Assembly (NCBI GenBank): GCA_963524305.1
Contig: CAURGH010000031.1
Span: 1-17,366, forward strand
Source of the DNA: JABCPH02 sp963524305
GTDB lineage: Bacteria > Fusobacteriota > Fusobacteriia > Fusobacteriales > Leptotrichiaceae
Length of the DNA: 17,366 bases
Direction of reading: 5' to 3'
A program made the translations under genes and the position numbers. Below are positions 1-6,980 of the stretch, one piece after another (position 1 is the first letter of the stretch; each line of letters begins with the position of its first letter). The notes under the pieces are model-generated. The model made no database searches, was not told where the DNA came from, and saw nothing but the letters and a program-made list of their open reading frames with translations.

Positions 1-489
1 TGATATTGTAGCAGACAAATATCATGTCATAAGGCAGGCAAACTGGATGATAAGGTATTCAATTCAGATGCAAAGTACAGGGAATACAAGAAATACTGGA
101 AGCTGATAGCAAAGAATCCAAACAGTGCATTTAGTCCTTCACAGAAGAAGAGGATAAAGAAACTGAAGAACCTTTCAGAGATATTCTCAAGGGCTTATGA
201 TCTAAGGACAAAATTTTTCAGTATATTTGAAATAAAGGATGTCACTATATTCAGTCATGAACTGAAGAACCTGATAGGAGAGCTGAAGGAATCAGGAATA
301 AAGGAATGTATTAAGTTAGGGGAAACATTATCAAACTGGGAAGAAGAAATAAATAATATACAAAAATATAATATAAATAATGGATTTGTTGAAGGGAAAA
401 ATAACAAGATAAAAGTAATAAAAAGGTTATCTTATGGGATAAAAAAATTCGACAACCTTAAAAAGCTTATTCAGCTTAGAATCTCTTAA
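1..489 (+). pseudogene. 3' part of an ISL3-family transposase, frameshifted
   Basis: This is the C-terminal portion of a DDE transposase; the N-terminal part lies outside the window. From base 2 one frame reads DIVADKYHVIRQANWMIR, the block that carries the second catalytic Asp (ADKYHV) in ISL3 transposases. That frame closes soon afterwards. From about base 55 the homologous reading continues in another frame (VFNSDAKYREYKKYW) to TAA at 487-489. It includes GFVEGKNNKIKVIKR, which carries the third catalytic Glu. The jump falls at bases 50-57. Family members have a few extra residues between the WMIR and VFNSD blocks, so a short out-of-frame deletion is likely (family knowledge from memory). 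The copy should be inactive unless the shift is a sequencing error. Confidence 0.8.
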
Positions 490-504
490 GGTTACCGAAC
501 TTTT

Positions 505-530
505 TCCACCCCCACACTTGACAAAGAGTC
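505..530. repeat. Terminal inverted repeat of the ISL3-type element (right end)
   Basis: After the transposase stop comes a non-coding stretch. Read on the minus strand from base 530 inward it begins GACTCTTTGTCAAGTG and continues with a run of Gs. A (G)GCTCTTTGTCAA-like tip is typical of ISL3-family ends. The matching left end is outside the window, so the exact boundary and target duplication cannot be checked. The flanking host sequence starts at about 531, only 48 bases from the end of the neighbouring membrane-effector gene. Confidence 0.55.
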
Positions 531-578
531 TAAATAAACTTAAATTACCTAACTAAAAAATATCTTAAAATCATAAAT

Positions 579-1079
579 TTAAGCTTTAAAACATATTCGA
601 AGATAGAATAGAAAGATAGTTATCAATGCAATAATAAAAAATAATAATGAAAATTTAAACAAAACATATTTATTAGAAGTTATTTTTGAATTTATTAATA
701 TTTCTTCTGAAAGATCAAAATTATATTTATTTATATTATCTAAATTTTCACTAAGGAAATATTTTAATAGAACAGCAGATAAATATTCTTCTTTAGTTGT
801 AAAATTAGCTATATCTGAATAAAAACATAAATTATTATTTTTAGTATTCATTTGTAATTTAGGCATAAATCTAATTATAGGAAAAAAAGAAATTAATGAA
901 ATTATTAAAGATAAGCCTAACACTATTATCACAAAATTATTATGAGGTATGTCTTTCAAACAAGATATTAAAACTAATATTCCTCCAATTAAAACTCCAT
1001 GTTTTGCTTCAGCGAATAATAACCAACTATTTATATTTTCAAATATTTTTTCTAATTTATTTGTCAATTCTTCGTCCAT
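579..1079 (-). CDS. Pycsar-effector-type membrane protein (PycTM / DUF5706-like)
   Basis: A 166-residue membrane protein, probably the killing or membrane-disrupting effector of a cyclic-nucleotide defence system. Layout: an N-terminal helix with a LLFAEAKHGVLIGG segment, equivalent to the xxADTKAxxLL motif of the family; two hydrophobic helices at about residues 28-45 and 48-70; a soluble middle with NNLCFYSDIANFTTKEEYL, matching the family's FxDIAxxSxEEYL signature; and a last helix near residues 142-162. Length and order fit Pycsar TM effectors. In that family binding of a cyclic pyrimidine nucleotide triggers membrane damage in infected cells (established for characterised members). The start is fixed by a TAATG overlap with the cyclase stop and by AAGGAGA 10 bases upstream. 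Recognition is from motif memory; no profile search was run. Confidence 0.75.
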   Translation of the reverse strand: MDEELTNKLEKIFENINSWLLFAEAKHGVLIGGILVLISCLKDIPHNNFVIIVLGLSLIISLISFFPIIRFMPKLQMNTKNNNLCFYSDIANFTTKEEYLSAVLLKYFLSENLDNINKYNFDLSEEILINSKITSNKYVLFKFSLLFFIIALITIFLFYLRICFKA

Positions 1080-2605
1080 TATTCATTTTCTCCTTTATGT
1101 TTTATATAATTGAATCCTTTTTGTAATGAGTTTTCAAAATCCTTAACTTTTTCACCGCTTATTGAATGTATTTCATTTTCTTTAATAAATTTAGCATCTG
1201 AAAATTTTGAATTATCATATTTAAAATTTTCAAAATTTTTTATTTTCGCTATAAAAATTATCCCTTGATGATAATCTCCTTTTTTATTTACTGTGTATAT
1301 TGTTAATGGTTTAGGTTGCTGATCTTCTCTATCAGTTTCAAGTTCTAGTTCTATTTCAATATTAAAATCCTTTTTGTACTCATCTTTAATTTTGTCACTC
1401 AATTTTTGTGTAATTTCTGCTTTAGCACATCCAAATTCCCATTTTTCAGGTTCGTATTCTCTATCCTTACTTCTTTTGGCTATTAAAATCTCTGGTTCTT
1501 CTTTATTTTTATAACACATAACTGCGCAATGTAATTCTAACTTTGTTGGAGTATTAACCAATTCATTCTTTGGAGTATCTATTATATTTTTTTCTATTTC
1601 GTTAATTTTTTTAGATAAATTATTATCATTAATTATCTTTTCAAAAAAATAATCATTAATTGTAAACATTTCTTTTTTTATTCCATTTATAATTTTAGAC
1701 TTTTCTAATTTATCTCGATTGTCTATAAATTCTTTGATTATTTCATTATTTAAATAATCGTTATAATGAAAATTTTCTTCAAGTTTTTCTGCTTTACCCT
1801 TATAATACCAAATTACAGGATATAATTTTTCATCCCAAATACCTTTAAATTTTTTGTACGTAATTACATGCATTAAATTATTATTTTCTTTAGTGATATC
1901 TTTTTCTAATTTTTGCTCACTTATATTTTTCATATATTTATATAAAAAGTAAGCGAGTTCAAAACTAATAACAAAATTCTGAGACGTAACAGCTTTAGAT
2001 ATCCTAAATCCTGCATCTATATCATTACCTAAAAACTCATAAATTTGATAATTTTCTCCTAATTTTTGACTTTTATAAATTATCTCAATATTTCCATAGG
2101 GATGAGAAAAATAATCACTTTTTTTAGTTTGATCGATAATTAAACCTATCCAAGCAGCTGATTTTAATGAAAGAGCATTATTTAAATGCATTGATTTTTT
2201 TAAGTTTTCATTATTTATTGTATCTAAATCTTTTTCAAAAAAATTTCCATTTTTCAAAGAATTTATAATAAAATCTTTTCTATCATTTATTATCTTTATA
2301 TCATTCCACAATTCTTCTAAACTGCTTACCTGCTTTATAAAAATTATTTCATCGCCTAAAATTCTCCATAATTGACATTCTTCTAAATTTTCTAATACTT
2401 CTCTTTCTATATATTTAAGAAGTCTGTTAATTATTATTGGCCAGTATAGGTAATTCATAGTTTTATATTTTGATGAATTAGTAATGTCAAAAGAAAAAAA
2501 TAAAACAGAACTTTGTTTTAAATTTTTTATTTCTTCTTGCTCTTTTTTAGTTTTTTCATATTCATTTATTAATTCTTCTGTAGTTACATTTATTTTCATT
2601 ACCAT
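1079..2605 (-). CDS. Class III nucleotidyl cyclase fused to a degenerate Nudix domain (PycC-like)
   Basis: About 508 residues. Residues ~33-215 form a class III cyclase domain. FFSFDITNSS carries the first metal Asp (~40), ILGDEIIF the second (~85), and GNDIDAGFRIS (~193-203) matches the GxxVNxAAR motif, with Asn replaced by Asp and Arg kept. Such cyclases next to PycTM-like effectors make cCMP or cUMP on phage infection (known for Pycsar). A charged helical linker follows, then a Nudix-like fold from ~355 to the end: ILIAKRS, then PEKWEFGCAKAE, then a box in which REUXEE has become DEYKKD. The catalytic glutamates are mostly gone, so this half probably binds rather than cleaves nucleotides (inference). 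Start choice: AGGA lies 8 bases before ATG 2605; ATG 2599 in a TAATG overlap and ATG 2623 are alternatives. Middle gene of a three-gene operon. Confidence 0.78.
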   Translation of the reverse strand: MVMKINVTTEELINEYEKTKKEQEEIKNLKQSSVLFFSFDITNSSKYKTMNYLYWPIIINRLLKYIEREVLENLEECQLWRILGDEIIFIKQVSSLEELWNDIKIINDRKDFIINSLKNGNFFEKDLDTINNENLKKSMHLNNALSLKSAAWIGLIIDQTKKSDYFSHPYGNIEIIYKSQKLGENYQIYEFLGNDIDAGFRISKAVTSQNFVISFELAYFLYKYMKNISEQKLEKDITKENNNLMHVITYKKFKGIWDEKLYPVIWYYKGKAEKLEENFHYNDYLNNEIIKEFIDNRDKLEKSKIINGIKKEMFTINDYFFEKIINDNNLSKKINEIEKNIIDTPKNELVNTPTKLELHCAVMCYKNKEEPEILIAKRSKDREYEPEKWEFGCAKAEITQKLSDKIKDEYKKDFNIEIELELETDREDQQPKPLTIYTVNKKGDYHQGIIFIAKIKNFENFKYDNSKFSDAKFIKENEIHSISGEKVKDFENSLQKGFNYIKHKGENE

Positions 2606-3120
2606 TTTAAATATCCTAACCATTTCCCTCTATTTGATGCAGCCTCTCTTGAAACTTCAAAATGTTCTGCAATTATACGAGTATCAATTATGTTATTATT
2701 ATCTACATTTTTATACAAGATATTTCTATACTCTTCTTTAGGCATCAAAAAAGCAGCTGCAAATTGATTTGCTTCCATTTCTATTTCATCAGAATTTCCA
2801 TTTCTATTAAAAATTTTTCCAACTGGAGTACTTTTCCATCTTTCAGTACCAAATCCCATATGTAAAAATAAATGTCCTAATTCATGTGCAATTGTAAAAT
2901 TTTCTCTTTCTAATGTTGCATTACCATTATAAAGTAAGATTCTAAAATTATTGTTTGGTAACTTTTCAATAGATCCATCTGACAATTCAAATATATTATC
3001 TGTATCTAAAATTTCGCCACCAATATTCGTAATTAAATTTCTCATAGGCATAGTCTTTCTATTTGGTCTAATTTGATTTGCAATTGCTTCAGCAATATCC
3101 CATATCAACTCTTTATCCAT
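2599..3120 (-). CDS. ImmA/IrrE-type zinc metallopeptidase
   Basis: A 173-residue cytoplasmic peptidase. TIAHELGHLFLH contains the HEXXH zinc motif (His79, Glu80, His83), and EMEANQFAAAFLMP gives the usual third ligand (about Glu116). The C-terminal RIIAEHFEVSREAASNR segment resembles the small helical end of ImmA proteins. ImmA-type proteases cleave a partner repressor to induce a mobile element or stress response (known for ICEBs1 ImmA and Deinococcus IrrE). No separate HTH repressor gene is seen beside it, so the substrate may be encoded elsewhere or be the cyclase or effector itself (speculation). It is the first gene of the operon, with an ideal AAGGAGG site before the ATG and a TGTGG-TATAAT promoter upstream. 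Its stop overlaps the cyclase start region. Confidence 0.85.
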   Translation of the reverse strand: MDKELIWDIAEAIANQIRPNRKTMPMRNLITNIGGEILDTDNIFELSDGSIEKLPNNNFRILLYNGNATLERENFTIAHELGHLFLHMGFGTERWKSTPVGKIFNRNGNSDEIEMEANQFAAAFLMPKEEYRNILYKNVDNNNIIDTRIIAEHFEVSREAASNRGKWLGYLKW

Positions 3121-3156
3121 TTTAATACCTCCTTATATAATTAATGTTATATTTTT

Positions 3157-3167
3157 ATTATACCACA
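3157..3167 (-). promoter_or_regulatory. Extended -10 promoter of the defence operon
   Basis: On the minus strand the sequence reads TGTGGTATAAT, a perfect -10 preceded by a TRTGN extension. It lies 37 bases upstream of the peptidase ATG. The -35 position (about 3180-3185, TTTTTA) is poor, as is common with extended -10 promoters, and it touches the terminator hairpin of the gene behind it. AAGGAGG follows just before the ATG. Confidence 0.6.
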
Positions 3168-3182
3168 ATTTATGAACTATAA

Positions 3183-3224
3183 AAACCTCTAAATATGATA
3201 TAATTACATATTGTTTAGAGGTTT
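3183..3224 (-). terminator. Rho-independent terminator of the thioredoxin-like gene
   Basis: A perfect inverted repeat of 11 bases (AAACCTCTAAA at 3183-3193 and TTTAGAGGTTT at 3214-3224) extends inward by another 4-5 AT pairs around a small loop with one bulged base. Read on the minus strand the hairpin runs into TTTTTAT. It lies 68 bases past the stop of the thioredoxin-like gene and just before the promoter of the defence operon, so it separates the two units. Confidence 0.65.
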
Positions 3225-3291
3225 ACATAAAAATTTGTACATAATTTTATAGATAAAAATCTAGATGTCTAAAATATAAAATAGTTCTAAA

Positions 3292-3795
3292 TTAATAATT
3301 CAAATAAAATGCTTCTTTCAACTCTTCATAATTTTTTGATCCACCCAAATCTTTTTGGATTCTTGAATTTTGGATAATCAAGTTGTATGGAACAGTTTTT
3401 ACTTTGAAGGCTGTCATAAGAGTATTTGTAGCGTCGTAATACACAGGGAAAGTAAATTTACTATCTTCTACATATTTTTTAGTTGCTGATAAGTTTGTTT
3501 TTCTTCTTGTGAATACAACTACAACATTTATATTATCTTTATTTTCTTCATAAAATTTTTGTACATCAGCTAATTCACGTTGACAATAAGGACACCATTC
3601 AGCCGCAAAAATTAAAAGTGTTGGTTTTCCATCTCCAAATAATTTTTTACTTTTAGTATATTTCCCATGAAAATCTCTTAATTCAAAATTTGGTAATTTT
3701 GCACCTTCTGTTACATCAACATCAAGAGGTTTTGCATTTGCAAATCCAAAAATACATGTCATAAATAATGAAATAATAATCAATAATTTTTTCAT
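3292..3795 (-). CDS. Secreted thioredoxin-like / TlpA-type disulfide protein
   Basis: A 167-residue exported redoxin. A signal peptide (MKK, a hydrophobic core, cleavage likely after FANA, residue ~21) is followed by a thioredoxin fold. EWCPYC (Cys68, Cys71) is the redox centre and VKTVPYN (Pro136) the cis-proline loop. LPNFELRDFHGK resembles the AhpC/TSA-TlpA entry segment. It probably handles thiol-disulfide exchange outside the cytoplasm; CPYC differs from the reducing CGPC of thioredoxin and does not by itself tell oxidase from reductase. No CcdA, DsbD or MsrAB gene is adjacent, so the partner is unknown. An AGAAGGGA ribosome site lies 5-9 bases upstream of the ATG. It is monocistronic, ending in the hairpin at 3183-3224. 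Confidence 0.88.
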   Translation of the reverse strand: MKKLLIIISLFMTCIFGFANAKPLDVDVTEGAKLPNFELRDFHGKYTKSKKLFGDGKPTLLIFAAEWCPYCQRELADVQKFYEENKDNINVVVVFTRRKTNLSATKKYVEDSKFTFPVYYDATNTLMTAFKVKTVPYNLIIQNSRIQKDLGGSKNYEELKEAFYLNY

Positions 3796-3882
3796 TTTTA
3801 TCCCTTCTTTCTTATTTTTTTATTTAAAACATTTTGTAAAGTTTATCATATTAAATATATATTTTCAATTATATTTAACTTT

Positions 3883-4831
3883 TTAAATCCTAATTTTGCT
3901 ATATTTCTTACAAACAATCCACAAAATTGAGAAAGAAAAAAGCAACAATAATATTTCAATAATAAAGAAATTTTCTTTAAAAATAAGCATTAATGTAAAT
4001 GAAATCATTAGTATTGTTGAAATTTTTAAATTTTCTCTTTTTTTGAACCAATAGAGTTTATTATTTTAAATGATATTTTAGTTTTCAATTTCTAAATTTT
4101 CTAAGCAATGTTTTAGTATGAATAACTTGTCATTTTTAGTTAAAATAAAAATTTTTTTTATATGAAAATTATAAAATAAAATGGATACTATAATTATTAC
4201 AAAAAAAGATAACCAATTTATTAAAATAATATGCAAAGTATTAACAGCATTTTCTTTTTTTAGTATAAGATATTGAGAAAATAATATTTAAAAGAATTTC
4301 AATACCTTCTAAAAGAGTCTTATTGTTCAGTCGTCTAAAAAAACTTTCTAAAGATTTTTTTACAGAACAGAAAAAATTTTTGCCAAATCTAATTTTATTA
4401 TTAACAATATATTTATATTCTGCCAAGATTAGTAAAGATGTTATAAAAAGCATAGAAGATAGGATTAAATCAGTAATTAATCCCTAATTTTTTGTTAATA
4501 CTTCAAATTTTCTAATATAAGGACAAAACATAAAAACAAAAAAAATTCCAATACCAAAAGTTAAAAAATAATTAAAAGGTAAAATTTTAAAAATTATGAT
4601 AATAAATATAAATGTAATAAGAACTATTATAGTAAACCACCAAGGAACTTTTGGAATTTTTGATACAAATTGTATAAGACCATAAATATATTCAACAGAG
4701 AATGTTCCAAGAAATAACATAAATAAAAATATTTTAAAAGATGCCTCCATATAATTTTTTTCATAAAATCTATTTATTTCATTTTGTATAGTAAATAGAT
4801 CATCAAGATATTTTTTGTCGTGTGTACTCAT
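3883..4831 (-). pseudogene. Decayed polytopic membrane-protein gene
   Basis: An intact-looking start (AAAGGAT site, ATG at 4831) opens a 115-codon reading frame with several hydrophobic helices that stops at TAG 4484-4486. The same frame continues without further stops (GLITDLILSSMLFITSLL...) to about 4258. There a run of seven As (AAAAAAAG on the minus strand) shifts the sensible reading into another frame (KENAVNTLHIILINWLSFF...LEIEN). That frame meets TAA at 4078-4080 and 4066-4068 but carries on coding-like (NNKLYWFKKRENLKI..., then a strongly hydrophobic stretch) to TAA 3883-3885. Together this is one ancestral protein of about 316 codons with six or so membrane segments, broken by three stops and one frameshift. 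The family was not recognised. The N-terminal 115-residue fragment (4484-4831) may still be made. Confidence 0.65.
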
Positions 4832-4870
4832 TTTTTGTATCCTTTCTAATATTAAAATAATGTATAATAA

Positions 4871-4881
4871 ATTATATCATA
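4871..4881 (-). promoter_or_regulatory. Extended -10 promoter of the decayed membrane-protein gene
   Basis: The minus strand reads TATGATATAAT, a consensus -10 with TRTGN extension, 40 bases upstream of the ATG at 4831. The -35 region is weak. It faces away from the plus-strand promoter at 4944, so 4832-4943 is a divergent promoter region. Confidence 0.5.
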
Positions 4882-4943
4882 CATAAAAAAAAACAATTAA
4901 AAATTTAAAAATTATTCTATTGTGTAAATAGTTGTATAATAAA

Positions 4944-4954
4944 TGTGATATAAT
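4944..4954 (+). promoter_or_regulatory. Extended -10 promoter of the acetyltransferase gene
   Basis: TGTGATATAAT fits the extended -10 consensus. It is the end of a 23-base block (4932-4954, starting TTGTATAA) that recurs with three mismatches at 5648-5670 before the DUF488 gene. A transcript from here would have a leader of about 75 bases before the TTG start at 5040. Confidence 0.5.
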
Positions 4955-5039
4955 TATTGAGATTTTTGATATTAGAATAAACAAAATAAAGAATACTGAT
5001 TTTAAATTTTGTATAAACCGATGGAAGGAGAAGTTTAAA

Positions 5040-5618
5040 TTGGAATTAAGAAAAATAAAATCAATAAAACAAATTAGAAATATTTACAAATTATATCAAA
5101 ATTCGTTTCCAAAAGAGGAAAAAAAGCCATTTGGATTAATATTAATTGGAGCATTAAGAGGGGATTTTGAAATTTTTTCAATCGAAAAGAAAAAAACTGA
5201 TGAGAAAAATAGAAATTTATACGAGTTTAAAGGTCTTGCAATTACGTTGAAATATAAGGACTTAGTTTTGCTAGATTATTTGGCAATAATTGAAGAAGCT
5301 AGAAGTTATGGATATGGCTCTAAAACGCTATCTTTTTTGAAGAAATATTACAAAAATTATCGTTTTTTTCTTGAGATTGAAAATACTGAGGATGAAAATG
5401 CTAAAAATTACGAAGAGCGTCAAAGTCGAAAGAAATTTTATTTAAAAAATGGATTTTCGCCATTTCCTTTCAATGTTGACTTATTTGGAATTGAGATGGA
5501 AATTTTAGGATATAATTGTTCTTGCGAATTTTCAGAATATCTTGAACTTTACAAAAATCAATTTGGTGGAATTATGAAAAAGAAAATTTCAGAAAATATT
5601 TTCTTGGTGGAAAAATAA
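5040..5618 (+). CDS. GNAT-family N-acetyltransferase
   Basis: About 192 residues if translation starts at TTG 5040, which has GGAAGGAG nine bases upstream. A longer frame opens at 4932, but its first codons overlap the promoter and look non-coding. LVLLDYLAIIEEARSYGYGSKTL holds the central strand and the R-x-x-G-x-G/A acetyl-CoA pyrophosphate loop (ARSYGYGS). RKKFYLKNGF is the usual motif-B helix and turn. The enzyme would transfer an acetyl group from acetyl-CoA to an unknown amine, in the cytoplasm. The extended C-terminal segment after the last strand (NCSCEFSEYLELYKNQ) resembles uncharacterised fusobacterial and clostridial GNAT proteins. It stands alone between two promoters. Confidence 0.82.
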   Translation: MELRKIKSIKQIRNIYKLYQNSFPKEEKKPFGLILIGALRGDFEIFSIEKKKTDEKNRNLYEFKGLAITLKYKDLVLLDYLAIIEEARSYGYGSKTLSFLKKYYKNYRFFLEIENTEDENAKNYEERQSRKKFYLKNGFSPFPFNVDLFGIEMEILGYNCSCEFSEYLELYKNQFGGIMKKKISENIFLVEK

Positions 5619-5643
5619 TTTAAAAAATTGTTGCATTATCGAA

Positions 5644-5670
5644 ATATTTGTATAACAAATATGGTATAAT
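5644..5670 (+). promoter_or_regulatory. Promoter with overlapping palindrome before the DUF488 gene
   Basis: TATGGTATAAT (5660-5670) is an extended -10. Just upstream and overlapping it, ATATTTG (5644-5650) and CAAATAT (5656-5662) form a perfect 7-base inverted repeat around TATAA. This fills the -35/-10 spacer, where a repressor would block polymerase. Operator function is inferred from position and symmetry only. Confidence 0.45.
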
Positions 5671-5751
5671 ACTTAAAGTGATTTTATAAAAAGTGATTGA
5701 CAAATAGTTGTAATCTTGATAAGATTTTTGATTTTAGAAAAGGAGGGAGCT

Positions 5752-6123
5752 ATGAAATTTGAAATTAAATGGAAAAGAGCTTATGAAAAAATTGGAGAAG
5801 CAGATGGTTTTAGAATATTAGTCGATAAATTATGGCCTCGAGGGTTAAAAAAGGAAAATGCGAAAATTGATTATTGGGCAAAAATTATTACGCCATCGAA
5901 GGAATTAAGACAAAATTATCATAAAGGAATTATTGATTTTGAAAATTTTTCTGAAAAATATAGAAAAGAATTGGAAGAAAATTCGGATTTTGAGGAATTT
6001 GAGGGTATAATATTGGGAGAGCTAAAAAAGGGAAATGTGACAATGGTTTATGCGAGTAAAACTCCAGAATTGAGCCATATTCCTGTATTAAAGGAATTTA
6101 TTGAGGAAAAGCTGGGAAAATAG
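5752..6123 (+). CDS. DUF488 (YeaO-like) family protein
   Basis: A 123-residue cytoplasmic protein. GFRILVDKLWPRGLKKENAKIDYW is the diagnostic block of the DUF488/YeaO family, and LRQNYHK and the C-terminal VTMVYASKTPELSHIPVL strand-turn also match. The biochemical role of the family is not settled; it carries conserved Arg and Asp residues but no assigned reaction. ATG 5752 is chosen because AAGGAGGG lies immediately before it at good spacing; upstream in-frame codons overlap the leader. No terminator is evident in the 125 bases before cbiL, so read-through into the cobalamin gene is possible. Confidence 0.85.
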   Translation: MKFEIKWKRAYEKIGEADGFRILVDKLWPRGLKKENAKIDYWAKIITPSKELRQNYHKGIIDFENFSEKYRKELEENSDFEEFEGIILGELKKGNVTMVYASKTPELSHIPVLKEFIEEKLGK

Positions 6124-6248
6124 TTGAAATTTAAAAAATATTTTGAGTGGTAGATAGAAAAAGTCTGAAAATAAAGAAGTTAAATAAAAAAATGAGTAAA
6201 TTTTTTAGTTAAGATAAATAGAAGAATAAAAGGAAAGGAAAGTGAAAT

Positions 6249-6944
6249 ATGAAAAAAGGTAAATTTTATGGAATTGGAGTAGGAGTAGGAGATCCAGAAA
6301 ATATAACGGTTAAAGCAACAAAAAAATTGCATGAGGTGGATGTAATTGTATTGCCGGAGGCAAAAAGTGGAGAGGGAAGCACGGCTTTTAATATTGTAAA
6401 AGAGTATGTGAAATCTAATGTAGAACAAATGTTTTTGGAGTTTCCGATGATAAAAGATGTGGAAGCGAGAAAAGTTTTTAGAAAAAATAATGCTGATAAA
6501 ATAAGTGCTGAATTGGAAAAGGGGAAGAATGTGGCATTTTTGACAATTGGAGATCCGATGACTTATAGCACATATACTTATGTTTTGGAGCATATTGCAG
6601 ATGATGTTGAAGTGGAAACGGTTGCTGGAATAACATCGTTTAATAGCATTGCAGCTAGACTAAATGTGCCTTTGATGATTGGCGATGAAGATTTGAAAGT
6701 GGTGTCTGTCAATCGAAAAACTGATATTTACAAGGAAATTGAAAATAATGATAATTTAGTTTTGATGAAAATAAGCAGAAATTTTGAGAAAATTAAAAAG
6801 GCGATAATTGAAACAGGAAATAAAGAAAATGCTGTAATTGTTTCAGATTGCGGGAAAGATAATGAAGTCGTTTATTGGGATATTGAAAAAGTGGAGGAAG
6901 TTCCTTATTTTTCGACGATGATATTGAAAAAATCAGGGTTTTAA
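6249..6944 (+). CDS. cbiL: Cobalt-precorrin-2 C20-methyltransferase
   Basis: A 231-residue SAM-dependent methylase of the tetrapyrrole methyltransferase fold. It adds the C20 methyl to (cobalt-)precorrin-2 in corrin-ring synthesis. GIGVGVGDPENITVKA (from residue 5) is the N-terminal SAM loop. TIGDPMTYSTY (~98-108) and VAGITSFNSIAARL (~131-144) are further family blocks, and the TYSTY pattern separates CbiL/CobI from the other ring methylases. Length is as expected for CbiL. Whether it acts on the cobalt-containing (CbiL) or metal-free (CobI) form cannot be read from sequence alone; the companion cbiG points to the anaerobic route. A GGAAAGGAAAG ribosome site precedes the ATG. A gene for a secreted protein follows after 36 bases. 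Confidence 0.92.
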   Translation: MKKGKFYGIGVGVGDPENITVKATKKLHEVDVIVLPEAKSGEGSTAFNIVKEYVKSNVEQMFLEFPMIKDVEARKVFRKNNADKISAELEKGKNVAFLTIGDPMTYSTYTYVLEHIADDVEVETVAGITSFNSIAARLNVPLMIGDEDLKVVSVNRKTDIYKEIENNDNLVLMKISRNFEKIKKAIIETGNKENAVIVSDCGKDNEVVYWDIEKVEEVPYFSTMILKKSGF

Positions 6945-6980
6945 AAATTAAATTTAAGTATTAAGGAGAACGGAATTATT

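Noticed and set aside
537..587. Inverted repeat CTTAAATT/AATTTAAG after the effector gene as a terminator
   Set aside because: It has only AT pairs, a long spacer and no T-run in either direction; chance is likely in this composition.
896..1126. 76-codon plus-strand frame across the effector/cyclase junction
   Set aside because: It is antisense to two well-supported genes; its hydrophobic look comes from the complement of A-rich coding sequence.
4932..5039. N-terminal extension of the acetyltransferase from ATG 4932
   Set aside because: It overlaps the promoter-like block, lacks a ribosome site, and the family's first strand begins at the TTG start at 5040, which has an ideal site.
5619..6248. 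Possible cobalamin riboswitch upstream of cbiL
   Set aside because: I looked for the B12-box (GCCACTG-like) and a GC-containing folded leader. The stretches at 5619-5751 and 6124-6248 are too AT-rich and lack it.
6180..6593. 137-codon open frame on the minus strand
   Set aside because: It lies entirely opposite the DUF488-cbiL gap and cbiL, has no ribosome site or family match, and its composition mirrors the antisense of an AT-rich coding strand.
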